A DNA stretch of 64,000 bases, from NCBI GenBank assembly GCA_016721085.1, contig JADKJI010000019.1:48974-112973 (forward strand), in the 5' to 3' direction. The DNA is from Chitinophagaceae bacterium (GTDB taxonomy: Bacteria; Bacteroidota; Bacteroidia; Chitinophagales; Chitinophagaceae). A program made the translations under genes and the position numbers. The notes beneath the pieces are model-generated. The model was given only the letters and a program-made list of their open reading frames with translations. It was not told the DNA's origin and did no database searches. Shown one piece after another: positions 31,174 to 40,583 of the stretch (its first letter is position 1; the number at the start of each line of letters is the position of its first letter).

Positions 31174-31431
31174 TCAGTTTTTGAGTTTATTCACCAGGTC
31201 TATATATTCCTGCATGGCAGCTTCTTTAGTCTTGCCTTTCAGGCCAGCCCATGATTCGAATTTTGCTTTAGAAACAAAATCAAAAGGGTTGGAGGGTGGG
31301 TCAACATTCACATCCCCTTCAGTTGATTGCTTATATAAGGAATATAATTGTAGCAGGGTATCGTTACTGGGTCTGTCAGATAAGGTTTTACTGTCTGCGG
31401 CTGCTTGTTCAAAAAGAATCTTAAGGTCCAT
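31174..31431 (-). CDS. Acyl-CoA-binding protein
   Basis: 85 residues, the standard ACBP length, with YSLYKQSTEGDVN and KAKFESWAGLKGKTKEAAM, which include the conserved Tyr, Lys and Trp ligands of acyl-CoA. ACBP binds long-chain acyl-CoA in the cytoplasm and buffers its pool. The family is eukaryote-rich, but many Bacteroidota have it. It sits 17 bases upstream of fkbM and downstream of the GNAT gene on the same strand. Confidence 0.92.
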   Translation of the reverse strand: MDLKILFEQAAADSKTLSDRPSNDTLLQLYSLYKQSTEGDVNVDPPSNPFDFVSKAKFESWAGLKGKTKEAAMQEYIDLVNKLKN

Positions 31432-31473
31432 GTTATTTCTACGATTTGCGCGAAAATACGGATAAGTTAGCAG

Positions 31474-32025
31474 TTATTGAACCGGAATAAGGTTGTGATT
31501 TATATCAAATTCAGGATAGCTTTTTTCTAACACCATGAATTCCAATGGTTGTTTGGGTAAACCAAAAGAAGGATCCCCTGTTGGAAAAGGTTCTCTTTTC
31601 CCAGTATCTGAATATCCATGGCGGTTATACCAGGCTATGAGTTCACTACGAACGGTAATAACTGTCATTATGATTGCTTCTTTCTTAAGTTCAAATGCCC
31701 TTTCTTCAGAAGCTTTCAATAATAACTTTCCTATACCGGCTCTTTGCAAAAGGGGATTGACAGTTAACATACCCAGATAAAGTTTTGAATCCTTCTCTTT
31801 TAAATTTACACAACCCAGAATAGCCCCTTCATCATCACTGATTTTTAAAATGACAGATCCTTCTTCATTCATCAGCTTTTCCAACGCATTCTTATCCGTC
31901 CGTAATCCATCGAGCAGGTCAGCTTCAGTGGTCCAACCTCTTTTTGAACTATCTCCTCTGTATCCGCTATTAACCAGTATATCTAATGCTGGTATATCGT
32001 GTTTTGTGGCAATTTGTATTTTCAT
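31474..32025 (-). CDS. GNAT-family N-acetyltransferase
   Basis: About 183 residues starting at the ATG at 32025 (MKIQIATKHDIPALDILV). A TTG start three codons upstream is possible. The acetyl-CoA P-loop is in QRAGIGKLLLKASEERA (about residues 103-117), and the last part (SELIAWYNRHGYSDTGKREPF) is typical of GNAT. The substrate is unknown; such standalone GNATs acetylate small amines or protein N-termini. Confidence 0.88.
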   Translation of the reverse strand: MKIQIATKHDIPALDILVNSGYRGDSSKRGWTTEADLLDGLRTDKNALEKLMNEEGSVILKISDDEGAILGCVNLKEKDSKLYLGMLTVNPLLQRAGIGKLLLKASEERAFELKKEAIIMTVITVRSELIAWYNRHGYSDTGKREPFPTGDPSFGLPKQPLEFMVLEKSYPEFDINHNLIPVQ

Positions 32026-32165
32026 TGTTCGCAAAAAACAAATATATTTAAGAAAGGGAATTCGGAGAAGAAAGTTACTGATTGAGGCTTATCATATTTT
32101 TCTTTGATAGTCATCATTCTATCCTTTCTTTCGAAAACTGATATTTGACTCACATAACTACTCAC

Positions 32166-32570
32166 ATGCGCACCGTACAAGATATCCTCAACAGCAAGAC
32201 GAAATCACTTATCACCATAAAGCCTGATACCCTGGTTTATGATGCCTTGCAGATGCTCAATACCGTTAACCTGAGCTACCTGGTTGTATTGGAGGGTGAT
32301 GAATATAAAGGGGTGTTTTGTGAAAGGGATTATAGCAGAAATGTAGTGTTGAAAGGAAAAACAAGCCATACAGCTACTGTTGCTGAAGTAATGACAGTTC
32401 ACCTTCCATTTGTAGATGTAAAGGATACTGTGGAGCATTGTATGAATGTTTTGAATTCCCATAAAGTAAGGTATCTGTTAGCCCATGAAGGACGAAATTT
32501 TAAAGGGGTCATCACCATAAACGACCTGCTCCGCCAGGTGATTGATAACCGGGAAGGCGTTTTTGATTGA
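32166..32570 (+). CDS. CBS-domain pair protein
   Basis: 134 residues made of two CBS repeats: about 10-60 (SLITIKPDTLVYDALQML) and 75-125 (VAEVMTVHLPFVDVKDTVEH), the second ending RNFKGVITINDLL. Start chosen at the ATG 32166, since the longer frame begins with a rare TTG. CBS pairs bind adenosine nucleotides and gate partner enzymes; none is adjacent, so the partner is unknown. It stands between the GNAT gene and lepA. Confidence 0.88.
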   Translation: MRTVQDILNSKTKSLITIKPDTLVYDALQMLNTVNLSYLVVLEGDEYKGVFCERDYSRNVVLKGKTSHTATVAEVMTVHLPFVDVKDTVEHCMNVLNSHKVRYLLAHEGRNFKGVITINDLLRQVIDNREGVFD

Positions 32571-32761
32571 ATCCCGAAATAGCATTAAAGCAACTCTCTT
32601 ACTTTCAATAACTAATAGCCGTTACACCCAAGGCTTCAGCTTGATTTCTACCCCATATTTCATCTTCCCATAACTATAAACAATACCTCCAAAAACGGGT
32701 AAAAAGCGTACCTTCGCCTCCTCAAAAAATTAAAAAGCATCCTCCTTTTGAGGTAAGGTAC

Positions 32762-34555
32762 ATGAAGCAGATAAGGAATTTTTCCATCATCGCCCATATT
32801 GACCACGGTAAATCCACGCTGGCCGACAGACTTTTACAAGTAACCAACACCATCAGTGAAAGGGATATGATGGATCAGGTACTTGATGATATGGACCTGG
32901 AAAGGGAAAAAGGGATTACTATCAAGAGTCACGCTATCCAGATTAATTACAAACACAAGAATGGTCAGGAATATATCCTGAACCTTATTGATACTCCCGG
33001 TCACGTTGACTTCAGTTATGAAGTGAGCAGGGCATTAGCAGCTTGTGAAGGAGCATTGTTGCTGGTAGACGCCACTCAAGGTATACAGGCCCAAACAATT
33101 TCAAACCTTTATCTGGCCATCGGAAATGATCTCGAAATCATTCCTGTCATCAACAAGATCGACATGGATGGAGCGATGATTGAAGAAGTGGAAGACCAGA
33201 TTGTAGAACTTATCGGTTGCAAAAGGGAAGACATTCTCAGAGCCAGTGGAAGAACAGGAATAGGGGTGGAAGCCATATTGGAAGCTATAGTAGAAAGGAT
33301 CCCTTCTCCAAGTGGTAACCCGGATGCGCCCTTACAAGCCCTCATCTTCGACAGCGTATTCAACTCATTCAGAGGTATTATTGTTTATTACCGGATATTA
33401 AATGGAAGTATAAAGAAAGGGGACAAAGTAAAGTTTGTTTCCACCAGTCAGGAGTATCTGGCCGATGAAGTGGGTATCCTTAAGTTGAAAATGTCGGAAA
33501 GGCCAAAAGTGAATTGTGGCGATGTGGGATATATCATTACTGGTATCAAGAATGCCAAGGAAGTGAAAGTGGGTGATACCATTACCTTGGCCAGCAATAT
33601 GGAACCTGTATTGATTCAGGGATTCGAAGAGGTGAAGCCGATGGTATTCGCCGGTATCTTCCCGGTGGAAACAGATGATTTCGAAGAATTGAGAGGCTGT
33701 ATGGATAAGCTTCAGTTGAATGATGCCTCTCTAACATATGAACTAGAGACATCTCAGGCCCTTGGCTTTGGATTCCGTTGCGGATTCTTAGGATTGCTGC
33801 ACATGGAAATCATCCAGGAAAGACTGGAACGTGAGTTCAACCAGATGGTGATCACCACGGTACCCAACGTTAGCTTTATTGCTTACAATACGAAGGGAGA
33901 GAAGATCATCGTGAACAATCCAAGTGAAATGCCTGATCCAACCAATATGGATCGGATTGAAGAGCCTTTCATCAAAGCACAGATTATCACAAAACCCGAT
34001 TATATTGGCAATATCATGACCCTTTGTTTAGGCAAAAGGGGCATTCTCATAAATCAGAGCTACCTGACCCAAAACAGGGTGGAACTGATATTTGAAATGC
34101 CATTGACGGAGATTGTATTCGATTTCTATGATAAATTGAAGAGCCAGACCCGTGGATATGCCTCATTCGACTACCATCCTTGTGGCTACAGGGAGGCAGA
34201 CATTGTTAAGATGGATATCCTCCTGAATAGTGAAAAAGTGGATGCCTTAAGTGCCTTGATTCATCGGGGTCGTGCCGCCGATTTTGGTCGTAAACTTTGT
34301 GAGAAACTAAAAGAATTATTACCCCGCCAGCAGTTCCAGATAGCCATTCAGGCAGCGGTAGGAGCTAAAGTATTGGCCAGGGAAACCATCAGTGCCATGA
34401 GGAAGGATGTAACCGCAAAATGTTATGGTGGTGACATCAGCCGTAAACGGAAGCTTTTGGAAAAGCAAAAAGAGGGTAAGAAAAGAATGCGCCAGATTGG
34501 AACCGTAGAAGTGCCGCAAGAAGCATTTCTCGCTGTTCTTAAATTGGATGATTAA
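32762..34555 (+). CDS. lepA: Elongation factor 4 (LepA)
   Basis: 597 residues, the family norm. The GTPase domain has AHIDHGKST (G1), DTPGHVDF (G3) and NKIDMDG (G4), preceded by MKQIRNFSIIAHIDHG. Domains II, III and V follow (LGFRCGFLGLLHMEIIQERL). The LepA C-terminal domain ends TVEVPQEAFLAVLKLDD. It acts on the ribosome, promoting back-translocation or assembly. A possible -7 box TACCTTCG is at 32710. No frameshift was seen, unlike in several neighbours. Confidence 0.97.
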   Translation: MKQIRNFSIIAHIDHGKSTLADRLLQVTNTISERDMMDQVLDDMDLEREKGITIKSHAIQINYKHKNGQEYILNLIDTPGHVDFSYEVSRALAACEGALLLVDATQGIQAQTISNLYLAIGNDLEIIPVINKIDMDGAMIEEVEDQIVELIGCKREDILRASGRTGIGVEAILEAIVERIPSPSGNPDAPLQALIFDSVFNSFRGIIVYYRILNGSIKKGDKVKFVSTSQEYLADEVGILKLKMSERPKVNCGDVGYIITGIKNAKEVKVGDTITLASNMEPVLIQGFEEVKPMVFAGIFPVETDDFEELRGCMDKLQLNDASLTYELETSQALGFGFRCGFLGLLHMEIIQERLEREFNQMVITTVPNVSFIAYNTKGEKIIVNNPSEMPDPTNMDRIEEPFIKAQIITKPDYIGNIMTLCLGKRGILINQSYLTQNRVELIFEMPLTEIVFDFYDKLKSQTRGYASFDYHPCGYREADIVKMDILLNSEKVDALSALIHRGRAADFGRKLCEKLKELLPRQQFQIAIQAAVGAKVLARETISAMRKDVTAKCYGGDISRKRKLLEKQKEGKKRMRQIGTVEVPQEAFLAVLKLDD

Positions 34556-34584
34556 AAATCAGTTATGCTTGTTACTTGATTATA

Positions 34585-34613
34585 AAATGGGAGAATTTGT
34601 TCTCCCATTTTTA
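34585..34613 (+). terminator. Terminator after lepA
   Basis: AAATGGGAGAA pairs perfectly with TTCTCCCATTT around TTTG, followed by TTATTTG. Confidence 0.9.
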
Positions 34614-34908
34614 TTTGAATTTGAATTGTTATCAAAAACTAAAGGTTTTATGGCCACTCGTCAAGCATCTTTTCAAGATTGAAAGTTGTCTGATTATTAG
34701 GTAGCAAGACATTCGCTTTAAAATTATTTGAACACACACCTTGATTAAAGTTCTGGCTACACAAACTAATACTACTTGCTTATTTCCAGGAATGCCGGAC
34801 TTTTAAAGCCTGGCATTCTGCTTTTTAGCCAATAAAACAGCTCTAAAATTCGTTTTAGACCCTTTAGGATTTTATATTTGAGGCTCCCAAATAACCAAAC
34901 CGCTTTCT
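34614..34908 (+). other. Intergenic stretch with one hairpin and a promoter-like box
   Basis: No gene is supported here. A hairpin GAATGCC...GGCATTC (34790-34818) followed by CTTTTTAG may be a weak terminator or leader structure. TATATTTG (34873-34880) matches the -7 consensus 28 bases before the next start codon. Confidence 0.45.
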
Positions 34909-36051
34909 ATGTCTGAAAAAAAGCCCATTTCTGCCGGAAAACGCCTAATGTTCATCGGCGTTACGCTGTTATTCTTCTTTCTTCTGATTGAAATCATTTT
35001 TAGTGTCTTTTATTACCATCGATATGGCAATAGTAAGCTGGCAACAGTAGAATTCATGATGAATGTAAGGAACGGTATGAGGCCAAAGCTGACCCCATAC
35101 AATCCCGAGAACCAGAAATTGGTGCGACCCGATTCCTCTGCCGCCTTCAACGACGGGGTGACTAAAGAAACGGCTTTAAGTAACCAATATGAGTATCAGC
35201 CCTGGGTCGAATTCAAGAATATTGACTACACGGGTAGTTTTATGAATATCTCAAAAGGGGTGAGGAAATCGATCCCTGAAAGCTATTATGGTGAAGGAGC
35301 AACAGATACCCTGCTGGTGTATTTCTTTGGAGGTTCCACCACTTTCGGATTTAATGTGGCCGATTTTGAAACAATACCTTCTTTATTCGTAGAGAATTTC
35401 AAATCAAAATACCCCAACAAAGCCATCAAAGTGGTGAACTGGGGTTGTCCAAACTATTATTCTTATCAGGAAATGATGTTATTCACCAAATTGATCATCG
35501 ACGGACATCATCCAGATGTGGCGGTTTTCTTTGATGGATTGAACGATTTCTGGTTTGGAAAAATGAACTATAACAACGAGTCGTTTTATTCATTTTATTT
35601 CAGGAAAGCCTATTTCGCTGAACGACCACCATCCACCAGTGATCTCTGGTTTACAGATTCGCTTCGCCAGTTGTTCAAGACTCCGGCAAACATTTCGGAA
35701 AAAGACTTCAGTGATAAGTTGATTGCCAATTATATCAGCAATATGTCAAATATCAGTAGACTGGCTACTGTAACCGGCACAAAAACTTATTTCTTCTGTC
35801 AACCGACTCCTTTCTATAAATACCCTAATCAGTCTAAAGACCCGATGGTATTCAAGGATACGGATACCCGCTTCAACTATATCTATCCCATCATCGAGAA
35901 AATGGCCGACAGCATCCCATCATTCACTTTTATGGGTGGCATGCTCGAAAAAGAACCTCTTTATCCTTTCGTAGACGGCTTCCACTATGCTCCGCATATT
36001 CATAAGAAGATAGCGGCGCAGATGCTGGATGTGGTATCTAAGGGGTTCTAG
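34909..36051 (+). CDS. Membrane-anchored SGNH/GDSL-like protein
   Basis: 380 residues with one N-terminal membrane segment (LMFIGVTLLFFFLLIEIIF) and a periplasmic SGNH-type domain. It shows block I FFGGSTTFG with the likely catalytic Ser, block III GLNDFWF, and block V DGFHYAP with the Asp-x-x-His dyad. Such enzymes remove acyl or acetyl groups, often from glycans; the substrate is unknown. Transcribed from its own promoter-like site, with a nested repeat 10 bases after its stop. Confidence 0.72.
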   Translation: MSEKKPISAGKRLMFIGVTLLFFFLLIEIIFSVFYYHRYGNSKLATVEFMMNVRNGMRPKLTPYNPENQKLVRPDSSAAFNDGVTKETALSNQYEYQPWVEFKNIDYTGSFMNISKGVRKSIPESYYGEGATDTLLVYFFGGSTTFGFNVADFETIPSLFVENFKSKYPNKAIKVVNWGCPNYYSYQEMMLFTKLIIDGHHPDVAVFFDGLNDFWFGKMNYNNESFYSFYFRKAYFAERPPSTSDLWFTDSLRQLFKTPANISEKDFSDKLIANYISNMSNISRLATVTGTKTYFFCQPTPFYKYPNQSKDPMVFKDTDTRFNYIYPIIEKMADSIPSFTFMGGMLEKEPLYPFVDGFHYAPHIHKKIAAQMLDVVSKGF

Positions 36052-36060
36052 TTGTTTTTT

Positions 36061-36303
36061 GCCTAAGGCTTTGAGCTATCAAAATATATTTTAACCGCAG
36101 AGACGCGGAGACGCAGGGAATACATCTCTGCGTCTCCGCGTCTCTGCGGTTTTTTTTGCTTAAAGCATAAGGCCCAAAGCCTAATGCTTAGTTTTGTATG
36201 CCATACGAAGTTCAGGCTTCTAATAGTATAATTCGTAAAACAAAAAATCTATGGGCAGACTACTGAATTAAGCCTTAAGCCTTAGGCCTTAAGCATTAGG
36301 CAA
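36061..36303. repeat. Nested palindromic element with CGCAGAG hairpin inside (copy at the SGNH gene 3' end)
   Basis: The outer arm begins GCCTAAGGCT 10 bases after a stop codon, and the right arm ends CCTTAGGC...GCATTAGGC near 36303. Nested at 36093-36152 is a 24-bp perfect CGCAGAG stem (arm starting AACCGCAGAGACGCGG) with an 11-base loop GGAATACATCT. A further right-arm block lies at about 36160-36190. No coding region is present. Confidence 0.88.
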
Positions 36304-36376
36304 AAAAGTAAAGCATCAAGCAACGAAACACTCACCACCTGCATTTATATACTAAACAACCATTCCCACTCCAACC

Positions 36377-36931
36377 ATGCAGCTGCAGCAATTGATAAAA
36401 GAAGCTTCCCAGGGAAGTGCTGCCGCACAGAAATGCCTGTTCGACGAACTATCGGGGAAGCTATGGCCGATATGTCTTCGGTATGTGAAGAGTAGGGAAG
36501 ATGCGGAAGAAATTCTGCTGGATTGTTTTTTTAAGGTCTTTAAAAATCTGAAAGATTTCAAGTTCATAAATGAGACCGCCTTTCATGGTTGGATAAAAAA
36601 GATACTTATTAATGAATGCCTGGCTTTTCTGAGAAAGAAGAATTCATTTTCGATTGTATCTGATTCAGCCGCAGAAGAAATGGCCCTTGATGAAGATATG
36701 CTGCAGGGACTGGAAAGGGAAGAGATATACAGGATGATACTTCAGTTGCCAACAGGGTACAGAACCGTATTTAACCTGAATATAATTGATGGATTAGATC
36801 ATAAGGAAATAGCCTCGATGCTTGGAATCAATGAAGCCAGTTCAAGATCACAACTAAGTAAGGCAAGAACATTATTACAGAAAATGCTTTTACAAAAAGG
36901 AATAGAGTATGTCAAACAGCGAACAAAATAA
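36377..36931 (+). CDS. ECF RNA polymerase sigma factor
   Basis: 184 residues. Sigma region 2 (about 20-90) includes RYVKSREDAEEILLDCFFKVF. Region 4 (about 115-175) has the helix-turn-helix LDHKEIASMLGINEASSRSQLSKAR. It has the size of ECF sigma factors. The next gene overlaps its end by 23 bases and encodes a one-pass membrane protein, the usual place of an anti-sigma. Signal and targets are unknown. Confidence 0.93.
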   Translation: MQLQQLIKEASQGSAAAQKCLFDELSGKLWPICLRYVKSREDAEEILLDCFFKVFKNLKDFKFINETAFHGWIKKILINECLAFLRKKNSFSIVSDSAAEEMALDEDMLQGLEREEIYRMILQLPTGYRTVFNLNIIDGLDHKEIASMLGINEASSRSQLSKARTLLQKMLLQKGIEYVKQRTK

Positions 36932-37568
36932 AAACTGGAAGCAGGAGCTGGAGCAGATTGAACTGCATTCATCCGACTTGTCGTTTGAGAAGGCTGCTGC
37001 CTGGGACAAACTTTATGATCGACTCGAAAAACCTGAAAGCAAAAAAAGGGTGGGTTGGTTTAAATGGGCTGCTGTATTTATTACTATTTCATCTCTTCTG
37101 ACTTATTACATCTTCAGCAAATCAACTGTTAAGCCATCAGAACAACCAATAATTGTTAATGAGAGTAAAGTAAATGAGAGCATTCAAAATAAGTTAGCAA
37201 CAGAGCCAAATATTTCAACTGAAACGCTTATAGAAAAGAAAGAAGCTAAAGTTACAAAGCAAATTGAATTGACTACAACCAGAACAAATGAATTAAAAGT
37301 TGTTCAAGTGTCAAGTTCAGAAATAGCTTCGATTCCTTCGGCAGCTATAAATGTTCCAAATACAATGAGTATTGCAGCACCGGTTGCAGATACGCTTAGA
37401 AATATTACGATAGCCGCATCCCCAGAAAAAAAGAAACTGAGGGTAATACATATCAATGATTATGCAGTCCCTGTGAAACCGGATATATTCATGGCAGACA
37501 ATATCAGACCCGGAGCAAGAAATTTAATAAGATTCCATTACTTTACCCGACCAATGAAAGCAGAATAG
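36909..37568 (+). CDS. Single-pass membrane protein, candidate anti-sigma factor
   Basis: 219 residues. A cytoplasmic stretch of about 50 residues (MSNSEQNKNWKQELEQIELH) is followed by one membrane helix (FKWAAVFITISSLLTYYIFS, about 52-71) and a low-complexity Ser/Glu/Lys/Thr-rich periplasmic part. It overlaps the sigma gene by 23 bases. Topology, position and overlap fit an anti-sigma, but no zinc-ZAS or FecR motif is visible, so this is inference. No family was recognised. Confidence 0.5.
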   Translation: MSNSEQNKNWKQELEQIELHSSDLSFEKAAAWDKLYDRLEKPESKKRVGWFKWAAVFITISSLLTYYIFSKSTVKPSEQPIIVNESKVNESIQNKLATEPNISTETLIEKKEAKVTKQIELTTTRTNELKVVQVSSSEIASIPSAAINVPNTMSIAAPVADTLRNITIAASPEKKKLRVIHINDYAVPVKPDIFMADNIRPGARNLIRFHYFTRPMKAE

Positions 37569-37629
37569 AAATCACTGCCAGTCCAGACCCCACCACTTTT
37601 AAAAATCAAACTCTCTCCTCAAAATTAAA

Positions 37630-38741
37630 ATGATGAAAAAACTAATCGTTAGTATGCTCTTTTTGAGCATAACAGGGAATCTTTTTGCCCAGGTGTTCGG
37701 AAAACAGGTTCCAAATCCATTCACCATGGTAGAAGATTATACTTATAATAGAACCTTTTATGTTGCATTGGATAAAAACGAATGGGTTAAAATTGACCTG
37801 AGTGATATTACAGATATCGACAGGCTAACAAATGCCGATTCCATTTTGAAATTATTCCTACGGGATATCCAATTACTAAATGATTCTTTAGAAAATCCGG
37901 TTACGGGTAAAAAGATAGATTACTATATTGATAGCACAGGAAGAAATCAAATCCGGATTCACCAACAAAATCCATTAGGGAATTCATTTATTGTTGCAAA
38001 GGAAGATATTGCGCTTTTAAAATCACAGCAAGACACAGTGATAATTGCTGGAATAATTCAAAACCCACCAAAAGCAGTTGAGAAAATGAATAGCAGTAAT
38101 ACGGATCTTTCGTTTCACTTTTATCTCAATGATTATAACAATCTAGAAAAATATACTAATGGAGATTTAAATCCAAACTAGCAACAGTCAGGATAAAGAA
38201 CCCTTCCATTTGGGGGTCATAAACAGTATACCCATTTATAAAGAACGATCCATCTATTTCAGCACCCCAGCGTTTCGGATTTACTCATGGAACGGGTGAC
38301 TACCTTTCACCATTCTTAACGGTAAACCTTCAGAATTATAAAAACCATTTTGTTCCCTCTTTCAATATGGGTGCCACTATTGTACTTGCAAACAGACCGA
38401 TCACCTGGTATCATGCTATTTCCACATCATGGGAACCTCAGTTCCTTTTCAGGAATAATTCTGCTGGCAAACTTGAAACCTTTAGAAACGATTTTATTTC
38501 CATTATGTATGGACAAGGTCCTGTCAGCAAAAAGAACACACATGAAGAAGGTGTTATGTCAAATTTCGTTTCTTTAGCTTACCTCGTTAGAAACAAAGGC
38601 GATTTTTATGACAAGAACACCTGGCGTTTAGGGTTTGGAATACAAGTGAAAAGAACAAGAACAAACATAGAACCTCTTATCTATTTCCATGATTTGTTTA
38701 AAGGAGTGACGCCAGGGGCGAGGGTGCTGTTTAGTTTTTAA
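37630..38741 (+). pseudogene. Exported hypothetical protein, frameshifted
   Basis: A signal peptide (KKLIVSMLFLSITGNLFAQ) is followed by about 160 residues of unknown fold. The frame breaks at 38165-38215, where TAA at 38179 ends it. The continuation, in another frame to 38741, has beta-barrel-like text (FVPSFNMGATIVLANRPITW, NTWRLGFGIQVKRT) and ends on aromatic residue F (RVLFSF), as many outer-membrane proteins do. With the sigma and membrane genes it makes a three-gene run that could be a sigma/anti-sigma/outer-membrane target set. No known family recognised. Confidence 0.5.
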
Positions 38742-38747
38742 TTGCTT

Positions 38748-38925
38748 TTTGTCTAAGACTTAAAGCTTTGTTTTGGGTACTAGACGATATTCACACTTCG
38801 TATTGAGATTTTGCTTAATGTAAATACAATTCATATTTACCGCAGAGACGCGGAGGCGCAGGGAATACATCTCTGCGTCTCCGCGTCTCTGATTGTTTTT
38901 ACATTAAAGCCTTTGGTAAAAAGCA
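38748..38925. repeat. Nested element with CGCAGAG hairpin between convergent genes
   Basis: It starts a few bases after the stop at 38741 (GCTTTTTGTCTAAGACTTAA) and ends at GGTAAAAAGCATCC, just before the minus-strand gene. The CGCAGAG hairpin (38839-38891) has the same 11-base loop GGAATACATCT as the 36-kb copy. The arms are more diverged than in the other copies. Confidence 0.8.
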
Positions 38926-38933
38926 TCCAGCAT

Positions 38934-39947
38934 TTAGCCTCCAACCTTCTTCTTCGGAGGAGTTGCCTTTTTAACAGGGGTAGTGGTTTTCTTCCCAGAA
39001 TTCTTTCTTGATGATTCTTCTAATTTCCCTTCATCAGCATTTCCTTCATCGTCGTATAACAAAGCTTCGCGGGGGAATTCGCCATCTTTCAGTTGCTCAT
39101 TGAAGATCTTATCTATGTGTACCCATTGGCCTTCTTTCCATTTGAAGGCTTCATAATCACCATCAGGTACGTAGGTTGATTTCTTTTCAGGTTCGTCTGA
39201 TTCTGATATAAGATGATCTACAATTATCAGATCCAATTCAGGGTCGTAGTTGAAAAGAGTTCTTGCTTCTTTTTTGTATTCAATGGAAAAACGGGATTGA
39301 ACAGGTCGTTTGATAGAATCTTCCTTGAAGGAGATGAATGGGCCACCAAAAACAGGTTCTCCTTTCGCATCAAAACTCAACACTTCCATCCACTTCTTAT
39401 TACTAGCCACACTGAAATCATCAAAACCAATCAATGTATAATACTTCTTCCCTTTATATTCTTTCATTATGGCCTTATAGTAGATAGCACCAATCCAATT
39501 ATTTCTGTTTCGAATAGAATCTATTGGATTCTTTGTAAACATGGAATTATCGAATAAGGGGAAAAGTTTCAATGATCCATCGGGCATGTTCATCTGGATA
39601 GCACCTTTCTGCAAAATCACATATTCATCCTTTTTCATTTGCCAGGTAAAAATGCGGAAGCTGCTATCTGGTGAATAGAGTTTTGCAATATTCACAGAGT
39701 CGAAACTGTAATAAAAGGAGTTGGGATGCTTGAGGGTGCGGATAAGGGTCCTGATAAAAAGACTATCACTCCTGAACCTTTCAGCTGGATTTTCGCTAAA
39801 AACCATTTTCCTGGAAATCTCTTTCAGGCTGTCTTCCATTTTGGCCAGGACTTTCATATCACTACCAGAAAGTTTTTGGGCATTACCCACGTTGGCAATA
39901 CCAAGGCACAATACACTGGAAAAAAGGAGTTTACTGATCAGCTTCAT
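38934..39947 (-). CDS. Exported hypothetical protein with Lys/Pro/Thr-rich tail
   Basis: 337 residues with a signal peptide (LISKLLFSSVLCLGIANVGNA, cleaved near AQ). A mostly beta mid-region follows (FRIFTWQMKKDEYVILQKGA; YYTLIGFDDFSVASNKKWM), then a low-complexity C-terminal tail of Lys, Thr, Pro and Gly (about the last 25 residues). No known family was recognised. Its tail resembles that of the serine hydrolase at 52913. Minus strand, next to heptose genes but separated by about 80 bases. Confidence 0.65.
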   Translation of the reverse strand: MKLISKLLFSSVLCLGIANVGNAQKLSGSDMKVLAKMEDSLKEISRKMVFSENPAERFRSDSLFIRTLIRTLKHPNSFYYSFDSVNIAKLYSPDSSFRIFTWQMKKDEYVILQKGAIQMNMPDGSLKLFPLFDNSMFTKNPIDSIRNRNNWIGAIYYKAIMKEYKGKKYYTLIGFDDFSVASNKKWMEVLSFDAKGEPVFGGPFISFKEDSIKRPVQSRFSIEYKKEARTLFNYDPELDLIIVDHLISESDEPEKKSTYVPDGDYEAFKWKEGQWVHIDKIFNEQLKDGEFPREALLYDDEGNADEGKLEESSRKNSGKKTTTPVKKATPPKKKVGG

Positions 39948-40025
39948 GTAATAAATTTTAAAAGGGCCGCTCTTTTCACAAAGCTATCCGCTTCCGGTTA
40001 AAAACGGGGGAATAGCCAATAAATT

Positions 40026-40583
40026 TTAACGAGAATGTAAAGCTTTTGCCAAATGATAAAGACTGTCGAAACGAGCATCGATTGTCTCCGGAGAGGGTAT
40101 TTTGTCTTCCCTGGTATGGATATACACCGTATAAGCACCAATATTCCGGCCAAACTCCATGTCACCCCTTGTATTACCCACCATGATGCTTTTGGAGAAA
40201 TCGATTTCAGGGAACCTGTCCTTTGCCTGATAGGCCATTCCCGGATTAGGTTTTCGGTTAGGATCGCTGTTTTCGGTGCCTGAACAGAAATAAAGAGCAT
40301 CCATTCTTCCACCCGCAGCTTCCATTTCGGCCACCATATTACGGTGGATGGTTTGTAAGTCTTCTAACGACATAACTCCCTTGCCAACGCCACGTTGGTT
40401 TGTAACCAATATAATCCTGGGGAACAGGTCTGCAAACAGTTTCATGGCGTTAAGTACACCCGGATAGAATTTGAATTCCTCCCAGTTATTTATATATCCA
40501 TGGATATTGTCAACATTTATAACCCCATCGCGGTCGAGGAAAAGCGTCCAATCCTTATCTATTGTTGGCAATGAGGTACTCAT
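40026..40583 (-). CDS. gmhB: Heptose 1,7-bisphosphate phosphatase, HAD-IIIA family
   Basis: 185 residues with the HAD nucleophile motif LFLDRDGVIN, motif II in LVTNQRGVGKG and the later MVGNTRGDMEFG acidic motif. GmhB removes the C7 phosphate of a heptose 1,7-bisphosphate. The usual four-Cys zinc loop is reduced to CSGTENSDPNRKPNPG, with one Cys; this may mark the GDP-heptose branch. The start overlaps the preceding gene by 4 bases (ATGA). It is part of the gmhB-hddC-gmhA run. Confidence 0.82.
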   Translation of the reverse strand: MSTSLPTIDKDWTLFLDRDGVINVDNIHGYINNWEEFKFYPGVLNAMKLFADLFPRIILVTNQRGVGKGVMSLEDLQTIHRNMVAEMEAAGGRMDALYFCSGTENSDPNRKPNPGMAYQAKDRFPEIDFSKSIMVGNTRGDMEFGRNIGAYTVYIHTREDKIPSPETIDARFDSLYHLAKALHSR

